Assembly: GCF_017311575.1 (NCBI RefSeq)
Contig: NZ_JAFFQY010000033.1
Location: 1-64,000, forward strand
DNA length: 64,000 nucleotides
Direction: 5' to 3'
DNA from: Roseococcus thiosulfatophilus
GTDB lineage: Bacteria > Pseudomonadota > Alphaproteobacteria > Acetobacterales > Acetobacteraceae
Made by a program: the position numbers and the translations under genes. Below the pieces are notes generated by a model. The model did no database searches. It saw only the letters and a list, made by a program, of their open reading frames with translations, and was not told the origin of the DNA. This document shows positions 36,309 through 44,543 of this stretch, in pieces. The stretch's first letter is position 1, and each line of letters begins with the position of its first letter.

Positions 36309-37880
36309 ATGAACGCACCACTTCCCGCTCCCGCCCTGCGGCGCCTCCGTCCCAGCATCGCCATCATTGGCGCGGGGCCCGGGGGTCTCGCGGCGGCAAT
36401 GCAATTGGCCGCAACCGGCGCCCGCGTGACCCTTTTCGAAAAAGACGAGGTGGTGGGGGGGCGTACCCGTACCTTAACCTCGCCAGAAGGTTACAAGTTC
36501 GACCTGGGGCCGACCTTCTTCCTCTACCCGCGAATCCTGCGTGAGATCTTCACCGCCTGCGGCGCCGACTTGGACGAGGAAATCGACCTCATCCAGCTCG
36601 ACCCGCAATACCGGCTGATCTTTGAGGGCAAGCCCAACACCGTCCTGGACGCGACCGGTGACCTGGACAAGATGGAGGCCGCCATTGCCGCCATCGCGCC
36701 CAAGGACGCGGCGGGGGTGCGGCGCTTCATGGCCGACAACCGCTGGAAACTCGATGCCTTCAAGCCGGTGCTGGAGCAACCCTTCAGCACGGCCGCGCGC
36801 ATGCTGGGGCGCGACGTGCTGGGCAGCCTGCCGCAGCTTCGGCCCCACTTGCAGGTGGATGACGACCTGAAGCGTTACTTCAGCGACCCCCGCATCCGCC
36901 TCGCCTTCAGCTTCCAGACCAAATACCTGGGCATGTCACCGTTCAAATGCCCCTCGATGTTCACCATCCTGAGCTTCCTGGAATATGAATACGGCGTCTA
37001 TCACCCGCGCGGCGGTTGCGGCGCCGTCAGTGACGCCATGGCCCGCGTGGCCGAGCGGCTGGGCGTCGAGATCAAGCTGAACACGCCGGTGGACCGCATC
37101 ACCTTCCAGGGCCGGCGCGCGACCGGCGTGGAGGCCGGCGGCCAGCACGTCCCGGCCGATGCCGTCGTCATCAACGGCGATTTCGCCCATGCCGTGCCGC
37201 GCCTGGTGCCCGACCGCATCCGCAAGGCCTGGTCCGACCGCAAGATCGAGCGCGCGCGCTATTCCTGCTCCACCTTCATGCTCTACCTGGGCGTGGAAGG
37301 GGAGTTGCCGCAGCTTTCCCACCACAATGTGCTGCTGGCCGAGACCTACCAGGAGAACATCCGCCAGATCGAAGGCGGCGTGATCCCGGCGGTGCCGAGC
37401 CTCTACGTCCAGAACCCGACGGTGACGGACCCCTCGATGGCCCCGCCCGGCCATTCGGCCCTCTACATGCTGGTGCCCGTGCCCAACCTGCGCTTCGGCG
37501 CGGATTGGCGAAAGGAGACCAAGCCCTTCCGCGACCTGGCCATCAAGCGGCTGGAGACGCTGGGCATCCATGACCTCGAATCCCGCATCCGGTATGAGCG
37601 CGTGGTGTCGCCCCAGGGCTGGCAGGATGATTTCTCGGTGGGCTATGGCGCCACCTTCAACCTCAGCCACGACCTGATGCAGATGCTGAGCTTCCGGCCG
37701 CGCAACCGCTTCAACGACACCGAGGGCCTCTACCTCGTCGGCGGCGGCACGCATCCGGGCTCGGGCCTGCCCGTGATCTATGAGGGCGCGCGCATCACCA
37801 CGCGCCTCATCCAGGAAGACCTCGCGCTGGCCGCCGGCAAACTGCCCGCCGCCCTGGCGCCGCAAGGAGCGAACACATGA
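36309..37880 (+). CDS. crtN: CrtI/CrtN-family carotenoid desaturase (523 aa)
   Basis: FAD-dependent desaturase or oxidase of the phytoene-desaturase family, here expected to dehydrogenate squalene or a diapo-intermediate at the membrane. The dinucleotide motif IIGAGPGGLAAAM is at residues 19-31, GGRTRTLTSPEGYKFDLGPTFF follows, and the C-terminal LYLVGGGTHPGSGLPVIYEGAR is the family hallmark. First gene of the operon, with a 4-nt overlap to the next. The C30 assignment rests on the co-encoded HpnCD and HpnE and on the absence of phytoene synthase. Which CrtI paralogue makes the polyene and which oxidises the ends is not certain. Confidence 0.82.
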   Translation: MNAPLPAPALRRLRPSIAIIGAGPGGLAAAMQLAATGARVTLFEKDEVVGGRTRTLTSPEGYKFDLGPTFFLYPRILREIFTACGADLDEEIDLIQLDPQYRLIFEGKPNTVLDATGDLDKMEAAIAAIAPKDAAGVRRFMADNRWKLDAFKPVLEQPFSTAARMLGRDVLGSLPQLRPHLQVDDDLKRYFSDPRIRLAFSFQTKYLGMSPFKCPSMFTILSFLEYEYGVYHPRGGCGAVSDAMARVAERLGVEIKLNTPVDRITFQGRRATGVEAGGQHVPADAVVINGDFAHAVPRLVPDRIRKAWSDRKIERARYSCSTFMLYLGVEGELPQLSHHNVLLAETYQENIRQIEGGVIPAVPSLYVQNPTVTDPSMAPPGHSALYMLVPVPNLRFGADWRKETKPFRDLAIKRLETLGIHDLESRIRYERVVSPQGWQDDFSVGYGATFNLSHDLMQMLSFRPRNRFNDTEGLYLVGGGTHPGSGLPVIYEGARITTRLIQEDLALAAGKLPAALAPQGANT

Positions 37881-39463
37881 CCACCTCCCATGTCGTCGTG
37901 GTGGGGGCGGGGCTGGGTGGCCTCGCCGCCGCCGTCACCGCGGCCGCGCGCGGCCACCGCGTGACGCTGCTGGACAAGAACCCCTGGCTGGGCGGCAAGG
38001 CGGCGCAACTGTTTCTCGACGCGCCCGATGGCAGCGGGTCCTTCCGCTTCGACATGGGCCCCACCATCCTGACCGTGCCGCGCGTGCTGCGGCGGATCAT
38101 CGCGGAAGCGGGGCGCGACCCGAACGCGGAAATCCCGCTGATCCGCCTCGACCCGCAATGGCGCTGCTTCTTCGAGGACGGCACCCGCATCGACCTGATG
38201 GAGAATGTCGACGCCATGGCCCAGGCTATGGACCGCTTCGCCCCGGGCAAGGGGCTGGGCGAGGGCTACAGGAAGTTCCAGGACGTGGCCAAGCACCTCC
38301 ATGGCGTCTCCGAAAAATTCTTCTTCTGGAAGTCCGTCGAGGGCATCGGCGACACGCTGGACCTCAAGGCCAATTTCAGCCCCTCCACGCTGCGCGACGT
38401 GCTCTCGCTTCGCATGGGGCAGACGGTGGCCAAGGTGATCCGCGGCCATGTCCCGGATGAGCGGCTGGCGCAGATGCTGGACCATTTCTGCCAGTATGTC
38501 GGCTCCAACCCCTACCTGGCGCCGGCCGTTCTCTCCTCCATCGGCGACATGCAGGCGAGCGAGGGCGTGTGGTACCCGGTGGGCGGCACGCGCGCCGTGG
38601 CCGAGGGCCTGGCGCGGCTGGCCGGCGAACTGGGCGCCGACCTCCGCCCCAACAGCGACGTGACGGGCTTCGACATCGAGAACGGCAAGGTCGTCGCCGT
38701 GAAGCTCGCCTCCGGTGAGCGCATCGCCTGCGACGCCGTGATCTCCAACATGGACGCCATCCGCACCTACAAGGAGCTGGTGGGCGGCGCGCCGGGCGCG
38801 ACCTATGCGAAGAAGGGATATGAGCCGGCCTGTTCCGGGGTCGTGCTCTATCTCGGCCTGAACAAGCGCTACGACCACCTGGCGCATCACTGCTTCGTCT
38901 TCTCCCGCGACGCGGAGGAGGAGTTCGACGCCATCTACAAGAAGGGCGAGCCGGCGCCGGACCCCACGGCCTATCTCGCCGCCACCTCCGCCACCGACCC
39001 GACCAGCGCGCCGGAAGGTGGGGAGGCGCTCTACGTCCTGGTGCACACGCCCTACATGCGGCCGCACCATGACTGGAACCAGCTCTTCCCCGGCTACCGC
39101 CAGAAGATCCTGGACAAGCTGAAGCGCACCGCCGCCATGCCGGACATCGAGGAGCGCATCGTGGTCGAGCACCGGCTCACGCCCGTGGACATCCATGAGC
39201 GCTACCGCGTGCTGAACGGCGCGATCTATGGGCTGGCCTCGCACGGGGCCTATGTGGGCGCCTTCAAGCCGGGCAACCGTTCGCGCGCGGTGAAGGGCCT
39301 GTATCTCGCCGGCGGTGCCGCGCATCCCGGCCCCGGCATGCCCATGGTGATGATGTCGGGCTGGATCGCGGCGGACAGTCTGGACAAGGACCTGGGCGGC
39401 CGTGGCATGTCGCCCGAGGCGGAGCTGGCCGGCCGGCGCGAGGCCGAGCTGCTGGGCGCCTGA
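37877..39463 (+). CDS. Second CrtI-family carotenoid desaturase/oxidase (528 aa)
   Basis: Paralogue of the preceding gene with VVVGAGLGGLAAAVTAAARGH at residues 7-27, GGKAAQLFLDAPDGSGSFRF and the family C-terminal block LYLAGGAAHPGPGMPMVMMSG. In C30 pathways a second member (CrtP-like) oxidises the terminal methyl to an aldehyde, so this is the candidate for that step. It could equally be the first desaturase. It overlaps crtN by ATGA and precedes the acyltransferase by 6 nt. Confidence 0.8.
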   Translation: MTTSHVVVVGAGLGGLAAAVTAAARGHRVTLLDKNPWLGGKAAQLFLDAPDGSGSFRFDMGPTILTVPRVLRRIIAEAGRDPNAEIPLIRLDPQWRCFFEDGTRIDLMENVDAMAQAMDRFAPGKGLGEGYRKFQDVAKHLHGVSEKFFFWKSVEGIGDTLDLKANFSPSTLRDVLSLRMGQTVAKVIRGHVPDERLAQMLDHFCQYVGSNPYLAPAVLSSIGDMQASEGVWYPVGGTRAVAEGLARLAGELGADLRPNSDVTGFDIENGKVVAVKLASGERIACDAVISNMDAIRTYKELVGGAPGATYAKKGYEPACSGVVLYLGLNKRYDHLAHHCFVFSRDAEEEFDAIYKKGEPAPDPTAYLAATSATDPTSAPEGGEALYVLVHTPYMRPHHDWNQLFPGYRQKILDKLKRTAAMPDIEERIVVEHRLTPVDIHERYRVLNGAIYGLASHGAYVGAFKPGNRSRAVKGLYLAGGAAHPGPGMPMVMMSGWIAADSLDKDLGGRGMSPEAELAGRREAELLGA

Positions 39464-39469
39464 TTCGCC

Positions 39470-40276
39470 ATGGCGGCGGAAGACCCCTCTCCCGTCGCCC
39501 TGCGCTCCGAGCGCATGATGGCCTTCTTCCAGGTGGCCTTCACGCGCACCTTCCAGGGCAGCTTCACCGCACTCCGGGTGGCGAAATGGGGGCTGCCGCA
39601 GGTCCCGCCCGGGCGGCCCGCCATCATCCTGATGAACCACCCAGGCTGGTGGGACGGGGTGCTGGTCATGCTGATGATGCGCCGCTTCTTCCTGGACCGG
39701 CCGGGCTTCACGCCCATGGATGCGGCGGCACTGGAGAAGTACCGCTTCATGAAGAAGCTGGGCGTCTTCGGCGTCGAGCAGGGCACGGCGCGCGGCGCGG
39801 TGCGCTTCCTCCAGACCGCGAAGCAGGTGCTGGAAGACCCGCGCCACACGCTCTGGATGAATGCGCCCGGCCGCTTCGCCGATGTGCGCGAACGGCCGGT
39901 GCCGCTGGCCCCGGGTGTCACGCGCCTCGCCGAGATCGCGCCCGACGCCCTCATCATCCCGCAGGCCATGGAGTACCTGCACTGGAGCGAGAAGCGCGGA
40001 GAGGCGCTGATCGCCTTCGGGCCCCCGCTCGACGCGCGCGAGCTGCTGGCCATGGACCGCAATTCCCGCACCGAGCACATCCGCGCCGCCTGCACCGCCG
40101 TCATGGACCGCCTGGCCGAGGACGCGATCAGCCGCGACCCGCAACGATTTGAGATTGCGGTGGAAGGCCGGAAAGGGATGGGCGGTTTCTACGGCACTTG
40201 GCAATATGCGCGGGCGCTGCTGCGGGGGCAGCGCCACGATCCGCGGCACGAGACACGCGGGCAGACGGGAGCCTGA
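39470..40276 (+). CDS. Lysophospholipid-type acyltransferase in the carotenoid operon (268 aa)
   Basis: PlsC-like fold with the HX4D catalytic motif NHPGWWD (His57, Asp62) and, later, NAPGRFADVRERPVPLAPGVTRLA in place of the usual EGTR substrate motif. The operon position suggests it adds a fatty acyl group to the glycosylated carotenoid, as CrtO does in staphyloxanthin synthesis. That role is inference; a phospholipid role is possible. It has no strong membrane anchor and would be peripheral on the inner membrane. Confidence 0.8.
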   Translation: MAAEDPSPVALRSERMMAFFQVAFTRTFQGSFTALRVAKWGLPQVPPGRPAIILMNHPGWWDGVLVMLMMRRFFLDRPGFTPMDAAALEKYRFMKKLGVFGVEQGTARGAVRFLQTAKQVLEDPRHTLWMNAPGRFADVRERPVPLAPGVTRLAEIAPDALIIPQAMEYLHWSEKRGEALIAFGPPLDARELLAMDRNSRTEHIRAACTAVMDRLAEDAISRDPQRFEIAVEGRKGMGGFYGTWQYARALLRGQRHDPRHETRGQTGA

Positions 40277-40282
40277 AGGTCC

Positions 40283-41380
40283 ATGGAGTTCGCCCATATC
40301 GCGCTGGCGCTGGCGCTGATGCCGGTCATCTTCAGCATCATCAACCTGCGGCTGATGCCGCGCCTCTCGGGGAAACCCCCGGCGGGCACCAAGGTCTCCA
40401 TCCTCATTCCCGCACGGAACGAGGAGGGCAACATCGCCACCTGCCTCGATGCCGCCCTGGCCTCCACCGGCTGCGAGGTCGAGGTGGTGGTGATGGATGA
40501 TGGCAGCACCGACCGCACGGCCGAGATCGTCCGCGCCTATGCCGCGCGCGACCCCCGCGTGCGCCTGGTGGCCGCCCCCTCCCTGCCGCCGGGCTGGACG
40601 GGCAAGGTGCACGCCTGCGCACGTCTCGCGGAGGGCGCGACGGGCACGCATTTCCTCTTCATTGACGCCGATGTGCGCCTGGCCCCGCACGCCGCTTCTG
40701 CCATGGCGGCGCATAGCGCCGAGAAGAACATCGCCCTCATCAGCGGCGTGCCGCGGCAGGAGATGAAGACGATCGGCGAGGGGCTGACCGTGCCCTTCAT
40801 CAACTTCCTGCTGATCTGCTACCTGCCCTTCGGCGGCCGGGCCATCCAGCGCAAGCCCTCCCTCGCCGCCGCCTGCGGGCAGCTCATCCTCGTCGAACGC
40901 CGAGCCTATGAGGGCACGGGCGGCCACACCACCATCAAGGGCGTGCTGCACGACGCCATCGCGCTGGCCCGCCTGTTCCGCGAGCGTGGGCACGACACCG
41001 AGATCGTGGACGGCGCGCCGCTCGCCACCTGCCGCATGTATGAAGGCTTCGCCCATGCCTGGGGCGGCTTCATCAAGAACGCGCGCGAGGGCATGGCCAC
41101 CCCCATCGGCCTGCCGGTCTGGACGGTGCTGCTGGCGGGCGCCCATCTCTGGCCCTGGGCGCTGCTGCCGGGCTGGGAGGCGGCCTTCACCATCCTGCTG
41201 ATGTTCGCGCTGCGCGCCGCCGTCACCCTCCGCACGGGTGAGCCCTGGTGGACCGTGCCGCTGCACCCGCTGACGGTGCTGGTGGCGCTGGCCATCCAGT
41301 GGACGGCGCTGGTGCGCTCCGCTTTGGGGCTCAAGGCGGGCTGGAAAGGTCGCGCCTATACCGCCACAAAGGGGGCATGA
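40283..41380 (+). CDS. Family 2 glycosyltransferase, CrtQ-like (365 aa)
   Basis: Membrane-associated GT-A glycosyltransferase. An N-terminal helix is followed by VSILIPARNEEGNIATCLDAAL. The nucleotide-sugar sites are DDGSTD (from Asp72) and FIDADVR (Asp128, Asp130). Two or three C-terminal membrane helices begin near VWTVLLAGAHLWPW. Layout and length match CrtQ, the glucosyltransferase that esterifies diaponeurosporenoate in staphyloxanthin synthesis. It overlaps the HpnCD gene by ATGA. Confidence 0.82.
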   Translation: MEFAHIALALALMPVIFSIINLRLMPRLSGKPPAGTKVSILIPARNEEGNIATCLDAALASTGCEVEVVVMDDGSTDRTAEIVRAYAARDPRVRLVAAPSLPPGWTGKVHACARLAEGATGTHFLFIDADVRLAPHAASAMAAHSAEKNIALISGVPRQEMKTIGEGLTVPFINFLLICYLPFGGRAIQRKPSLAAACGQLILVERRAYEGTGGHTTIKGVLHDAIALARLFRERGHDTEIVDGAPLATCRMYEGFAHAWGGFIKNAREGMATPIGLPVWTVLLAGAHLWPWALLPGWEAAFTILLMFALRAAVTLRTGEPWWTVPLHPLTVLVALAIQWTALVRSALGLKAGWKGRAYTATKGA

Positions 41381-43008
41381 CGGACGTCAAGGCCCCGGGC
41401 GCGCCCAACCGCGACCACGATACGGAGAACTTCCCCACCGCCTCGCTGATCCTGGCGAAGGAGGTGCGCGGGAAGGTCATGGCCTTCTACCGCTTCGTCC
41501 GCACGGCGGACGACATCGCGGACAGCGAAAGCCTCACCCCGGACGAGAAGCTCGCCCGCCTCAACGCCATGGAGGCGGCGCTGGACGACCCGCGCACGCC
41601 CCTGCCCGAGGCGGCGCGGCTGCATGCGGAGGGGGTGGGGGTGGAGGAGGCGCGGCTCATGCTGTCGGCCTTCCGCCAGGATTCGCGGCAGGCCCGCTAT
41701 GCCGATTGGGACGCGCTGCTGGACTACTGCACCCGCAGCGCCGACCCCGTGGGGCGCATGCTGCTGCGCCTGCATGGCAGCGACACGCCCGAGGCGCGGG
41801 CCAGCGCCGATGCCCTCTGCACCGCGTTGCAAATCCTGAACCACATCCAGGACCTGGTGCCCGACCGCGCCAAGCTCGACCGCGTCTATGTGCCGCAGAG
41901 CTGGATGGCGCTGGCCGGCGGCGAGGAAGCCTTCTTCACCCCGTCCAACACGAAGCGGCGCGAGGTGCTGGACGCCATGCTGGACCGGGTGGAGGAACAG
42001 CTCGACCGCGCCCAGGCCCTGCCGCGCCTCGTGGCGTCGCGCCGGCTCGCCATCCAGTCGGCCATGACCATCGGCCTCGCGCGGCGGCTGCTGGCGAAGC
42101 TGCGCGTGGCGGACCCGGTGCTGGGGCGCGTGGCGCTGGGCAAGCTCAACTTCGCGCGGGAATTGCTGGCCGCCCCCCTGCCCGGCCCGCATGATCCGGA
42201 CCTGACCGCGAGCCGCGTGAAGCGCGCCGGTTCCTCCTTCGCGCGGGGCATGGCGACGCTGAAGGGCGAACGCCGCCGCGCCCTCTGGGCCGTCTATGCC
42301 TTCTGCCGCGCGGTGGACGACATCGCGGACGGCGCCATGCCGGAACTGGAGAAGCGCCGCTTCCTGGCCGATTGGCGCGGCAAGCTGACGGCGCCCGATT
42401 GCGTCATCTCGCGCGAACTGCACCTCGCGCGCATCGGCTTCGACGTGCCGCTGGCGGAGTACGAGGCCATGATCGCGGGCATGGAGACGGACGCCGCGGA
42501 CCATTTGCGCCTGCCGGATGAAGCGGCGCTGGACCTCTATTGCCGCCGCGTCGCCGGCAGCGTGGGCGCGATGAGCGTGCGCATCTTCGGCGACCCGGGC
42601 GCGGAGCAATGGGGGCTCGACCTCGGCCACACCTTCCAGCTGACGAACATCCTGCGCGACGTGGACGAGGATGCGGCGCGGGAGCGGGTCTACATCCCCC
42701 GCACCCTGCTCGACGCCGCGGGCATCCCCGAGGGGCCGGCGCGGTCCATCGTGGCGCACCCGGCCTTCCCCGGCATCTGCGAGCAGCTGGCCGAGCAGGC
42801 CCGCCAGGGCTTCGCCCGCGCCGAGGCCGAATTGCCCCGCCACGACATCCGCGCCCTGCACCCCGCGCGCGTCATGATGATGGCCTACCGGCGCATCCTC
42901 GACATCATGATCGCGCGCGGCTTCGCGGGTGCCCGGCCGCGCGCGCGCCTCTCGCGCCGCGAGAAGATCGAGATGGCGGCCTTCGCGCTCGGGCTGCGCG
43001 GCGCATGA
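41377..43008 (+). CDS. hpnCD: HpnC-HpnD fusion: squalene-forming presqualene/hydroxysqualene synthase (543 aa)
   Basis: Two complete squalene/phytoene-synthase domains in one frame. Domain 1 (about 1-265) is HpnC-like, with DDIAD at 45-49 and NHIQDLVPD at 155-163. Domain 2 (about 280-543) is HpnD-like, with DDIAD at 314-318 and NILRDVDED at 424-432. A short linker (GPHDPDLTASRVKRAGSS) joins them. HpnD condenses two farnesyl diphosphates to presqualene diphosphate and HpnC converts that to hydroxysqualene; HpnE follows. Separate genes are the usual state. All aspartate-rich motifs are intact, so both halves look active. It overlaps hpnE by 4 nt. Confidence 0.9.
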   Translation: MTDVKAPGAPNRDHDTENFPTASLILAKEVRGKVMAFYRFVRTADDIADSESLTPDEKLARLNAMEAALDDPRTPLPEAARLHAEGVGVEEARLMLSAFRQDSRQARYADWDALLDYCTRSADPVGRMLLRLHGSDTPEARASADALCTALQILNHIQDLVPDRAKLDRVYVPQSWMALAGGEEAFFTPSNTKRREVLDAMLDRVEEQLDRAQALPRLVASRRLAIQSAMTIGLARRLLAKLRVADPVLGRVALGKLNFARELLAAPLPGPHDPDLTASRVKRAGSSFARGMATLKGERRRALWAVYAFCRAVDDIADGAMPELEKRRFLADWRGKLTAPDCVISRELHLARIGFDVPLAEYEAMIAGMETDAADHLRLPDEAALDLYCRRVAGSVGAMSVRIFGDPGAEQWGLDLGHTFQLTNILRDVDEDAARERVYIPRTLLDAAGIPEGPARSIVAHPAFPGICEQLAEQARQGFARAEAELPRHDIRALHPARVMMMAYRRILDIMIARGFAGARPRARLSRREKIEMAAFALGLRGA

Positions 43009-44213
43009 TCCATGTGGTGGGGGCGGGTGTCGCGGGGCTGGTCGCGGCCCTCGCTTTGGCCCGCGCGGGGCGCGAGGTCACGCTGCACGAGGCGACCCCC
43101 GGCGCCGGCGGCCGCGCCCGCGCCCTGCCCGATGGCACGGACAACGGCACCCATGCGCTGATCGGCGCGAACCGCGTGGCGCTGTGCTTTCTTGACGAGA
43201 TCGGCGCGCGCGCGGGCTGGATCGAACCCGAACCCGACGGCCTGCCCGTGCTGGACCTCGCGGATGGTTCGGCGCGGCTCGTGGCCCTCTCGCCGCTCGG
43301 CTGGTGGCGGGCGGACCGGCGTCCGGCCGGCGTCTCGGCCGGCGCGGTGGCGGCGATGATGCGGATGGCCATCCCGGTGCCCGACCGCACCATCGGCGAC
43401 GCCATGGCCGCGCACCCCGCCTTCCTGCGCGGCTTCGTGGACCCGCTGACCATCGCGGCGCTGAACACGCCGGCGGCGGAGGCCTCCTCTCGCCGCATGG
43501 GCCAGGTGCTCCGCCGGCTGGGCACGCCCGGCGCCACGCGGCTTTTCGTGGCAAGGCGCGGGCTGGGGCCGGACCTGGTGGAACCCGCGCTGGACGCCAT
43601 CAGGAAGGCGGGCGGGCGCTATTTGCCTGACAGCCGGCTGCGCCGCCTGGACCAGTCGGGCGGCCGCGCCACGGCGCTGCATTTCCACGAGGACAGCATC
43701 CCCCTGGGCGAGCAGGACCGCGTCGTGCTAGCCCTGCCCCCCTGGGAGGCGACACGGCTGCTGACCCATGTGGACGCGCCCCAGTCCCATGCCCCCATCG
43801 TCAACCTGCATTTCGCCCGCACGGGGCCGGGGCCGGTGCGGTTCATCGGCCTGCTCGGCGCGCTGTGCCAATGGGTGCTGGTGCGGCCGGAGGGGGTTTC
43901 CGTCACCGTCAGCGCCGGCGATGCCGAGGCGGGGGAGGAGGCCGAGACGCTCGCGGCCCGCGCCTGGACGGAGATCCTGCGCGCGGCCATGGCCTTCCGC
44001 CTGCCCGGCGATTGGCCCATGGCGACGCCCCCCTGCCGCGTCGTGAAGGAACGCCGCGCCACGCCACGCCAACGCCCCGGCGCCATCCCTCGCCCGAAGC
44101 GCCTGCACCTGGAAAACCTGGCGCTGGCCGGCGACTGGACCTGGCCGCATCTGCCCGCGACCATCGAGGCCGCGGCGTGTTCGGGCCGGGCGGCGGCGCG
44201 CGCGCTGACCTGA
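43005..44213 (+). CDS. hpnE: Hydroxysqualene dehydroxylase HpnE (402 aa)
   Basis: FAD-dependent reductase of the amine-oxidase fold that turns hydroxysqualene into squalene. The N-terminal motif VVGAGVAGLVAALALARAGREVTLHEA is at residues 4-30, and GGRARALPDGTDNGTHALIGAN and LALAGDWTWPHLPATIEAAACSG near the C terminus are HpnE-type blocks. ATG overlaps the hpnCD stop (ATGA). Its presence shows that squalene is made by the three-step HpnCDE route. No squalene-hopene cyclase gene follows. Confidence 0.88.
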   Translation: MIHVVGAGVAGLVAALALARAGREVTLHEATPGAGGRARALPDGTDNGTHALIGANRVALCFLDEIGARAGWIEPEPDGLPVLDLADGSARLVALSPLGWWRADRRPAGVSAGAVAAMMRMAIPVPDRTIGDAMAAHPAFLRGFVDPLTIAALNTPAAEASSRRMGQVLRRLGTPGATRLFVARRGLGPDLVEPALDAIRKAGGRYLPDSRLRRLDQSGGRATALHFHEDSIPLGEQDRVVLALPPWEATRLLTHVDAPQSHAPIVNLHFARTGPGPVRFIGLLGALCQWVLVRPEGVSVTVSAGDAEAGEEAETLAARAWTEILRAAMAFRLPGDWPMATPPCRVVKERRATPRQRPGAIPRPKRLHLENLALAGDWTWPHLPATIEAAACSGRAAARALT

Positions 44214-44273
44214 ACCACGCAACCCACGCGCCTACCGGGTGTTGAGAGCACACAACAACCGGAGCGACATCAT

Positions 44274-44480
44274 ATGCGAGCGAGTTTCCTCCTGGGCGCA
44301 GGCCTGGCCGTGCTGGGCGTGGTGCTCTTCATCATCGGCCTGAATGCGACCCAGGCCCCCATGGAGCAGGTGGTCGAGACCTTCACCGGCCGCTTCACCG
44401 ACCAGACCATGTGGTACATGATCGCGGGTGGCGTGGTGTTCCTGGGTGGCTGCGTCCTGGCCGCGCGCGGCGCGCGGTAA
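44274..44480 (+). CDS. Small DUF3185-type membrane protein (68 aa)
   Basis: Two transmembrane helices, AGLAVLGVVLFIIGLNA at 9-25 and MIAGGVVFLGGCVLAA at 49-64, flank a conserved-looking loop TQAPMEQVVETFTGRFTDQTMWY. This matches the DUF3185 family as I know it. It lies 60 nt after hpnE on the same strand, preceded by CCGGAG, and 63 nt before the aldehyde dehydrogenase, so it is probably part of the operon. Function unknown. Confidence 0.75.
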   Translation: MRASFLLGAGLAVLGVVLFIIGLNATQAPMEQVVETFTGRFTDQTMWYMIAGGVVFLGGCVLAARGAR

Positions 44481-44543
44481 ACCGCAGGCTGGCGGGTGGC
44501 TGGGCTTCCCAAGCCCGGCGCCCTCCCCTACCCATCGGGGGAC

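Noticed and set aside
37778-41266. A 1,162-codon open frame antisense to the carotenoid genes
   Set aside because: Its composition (rich in Arg, His, Gly, Gln) is the complement of G+C-rich codons, it has no family motifs, and it covers recognised genes in the other strand.
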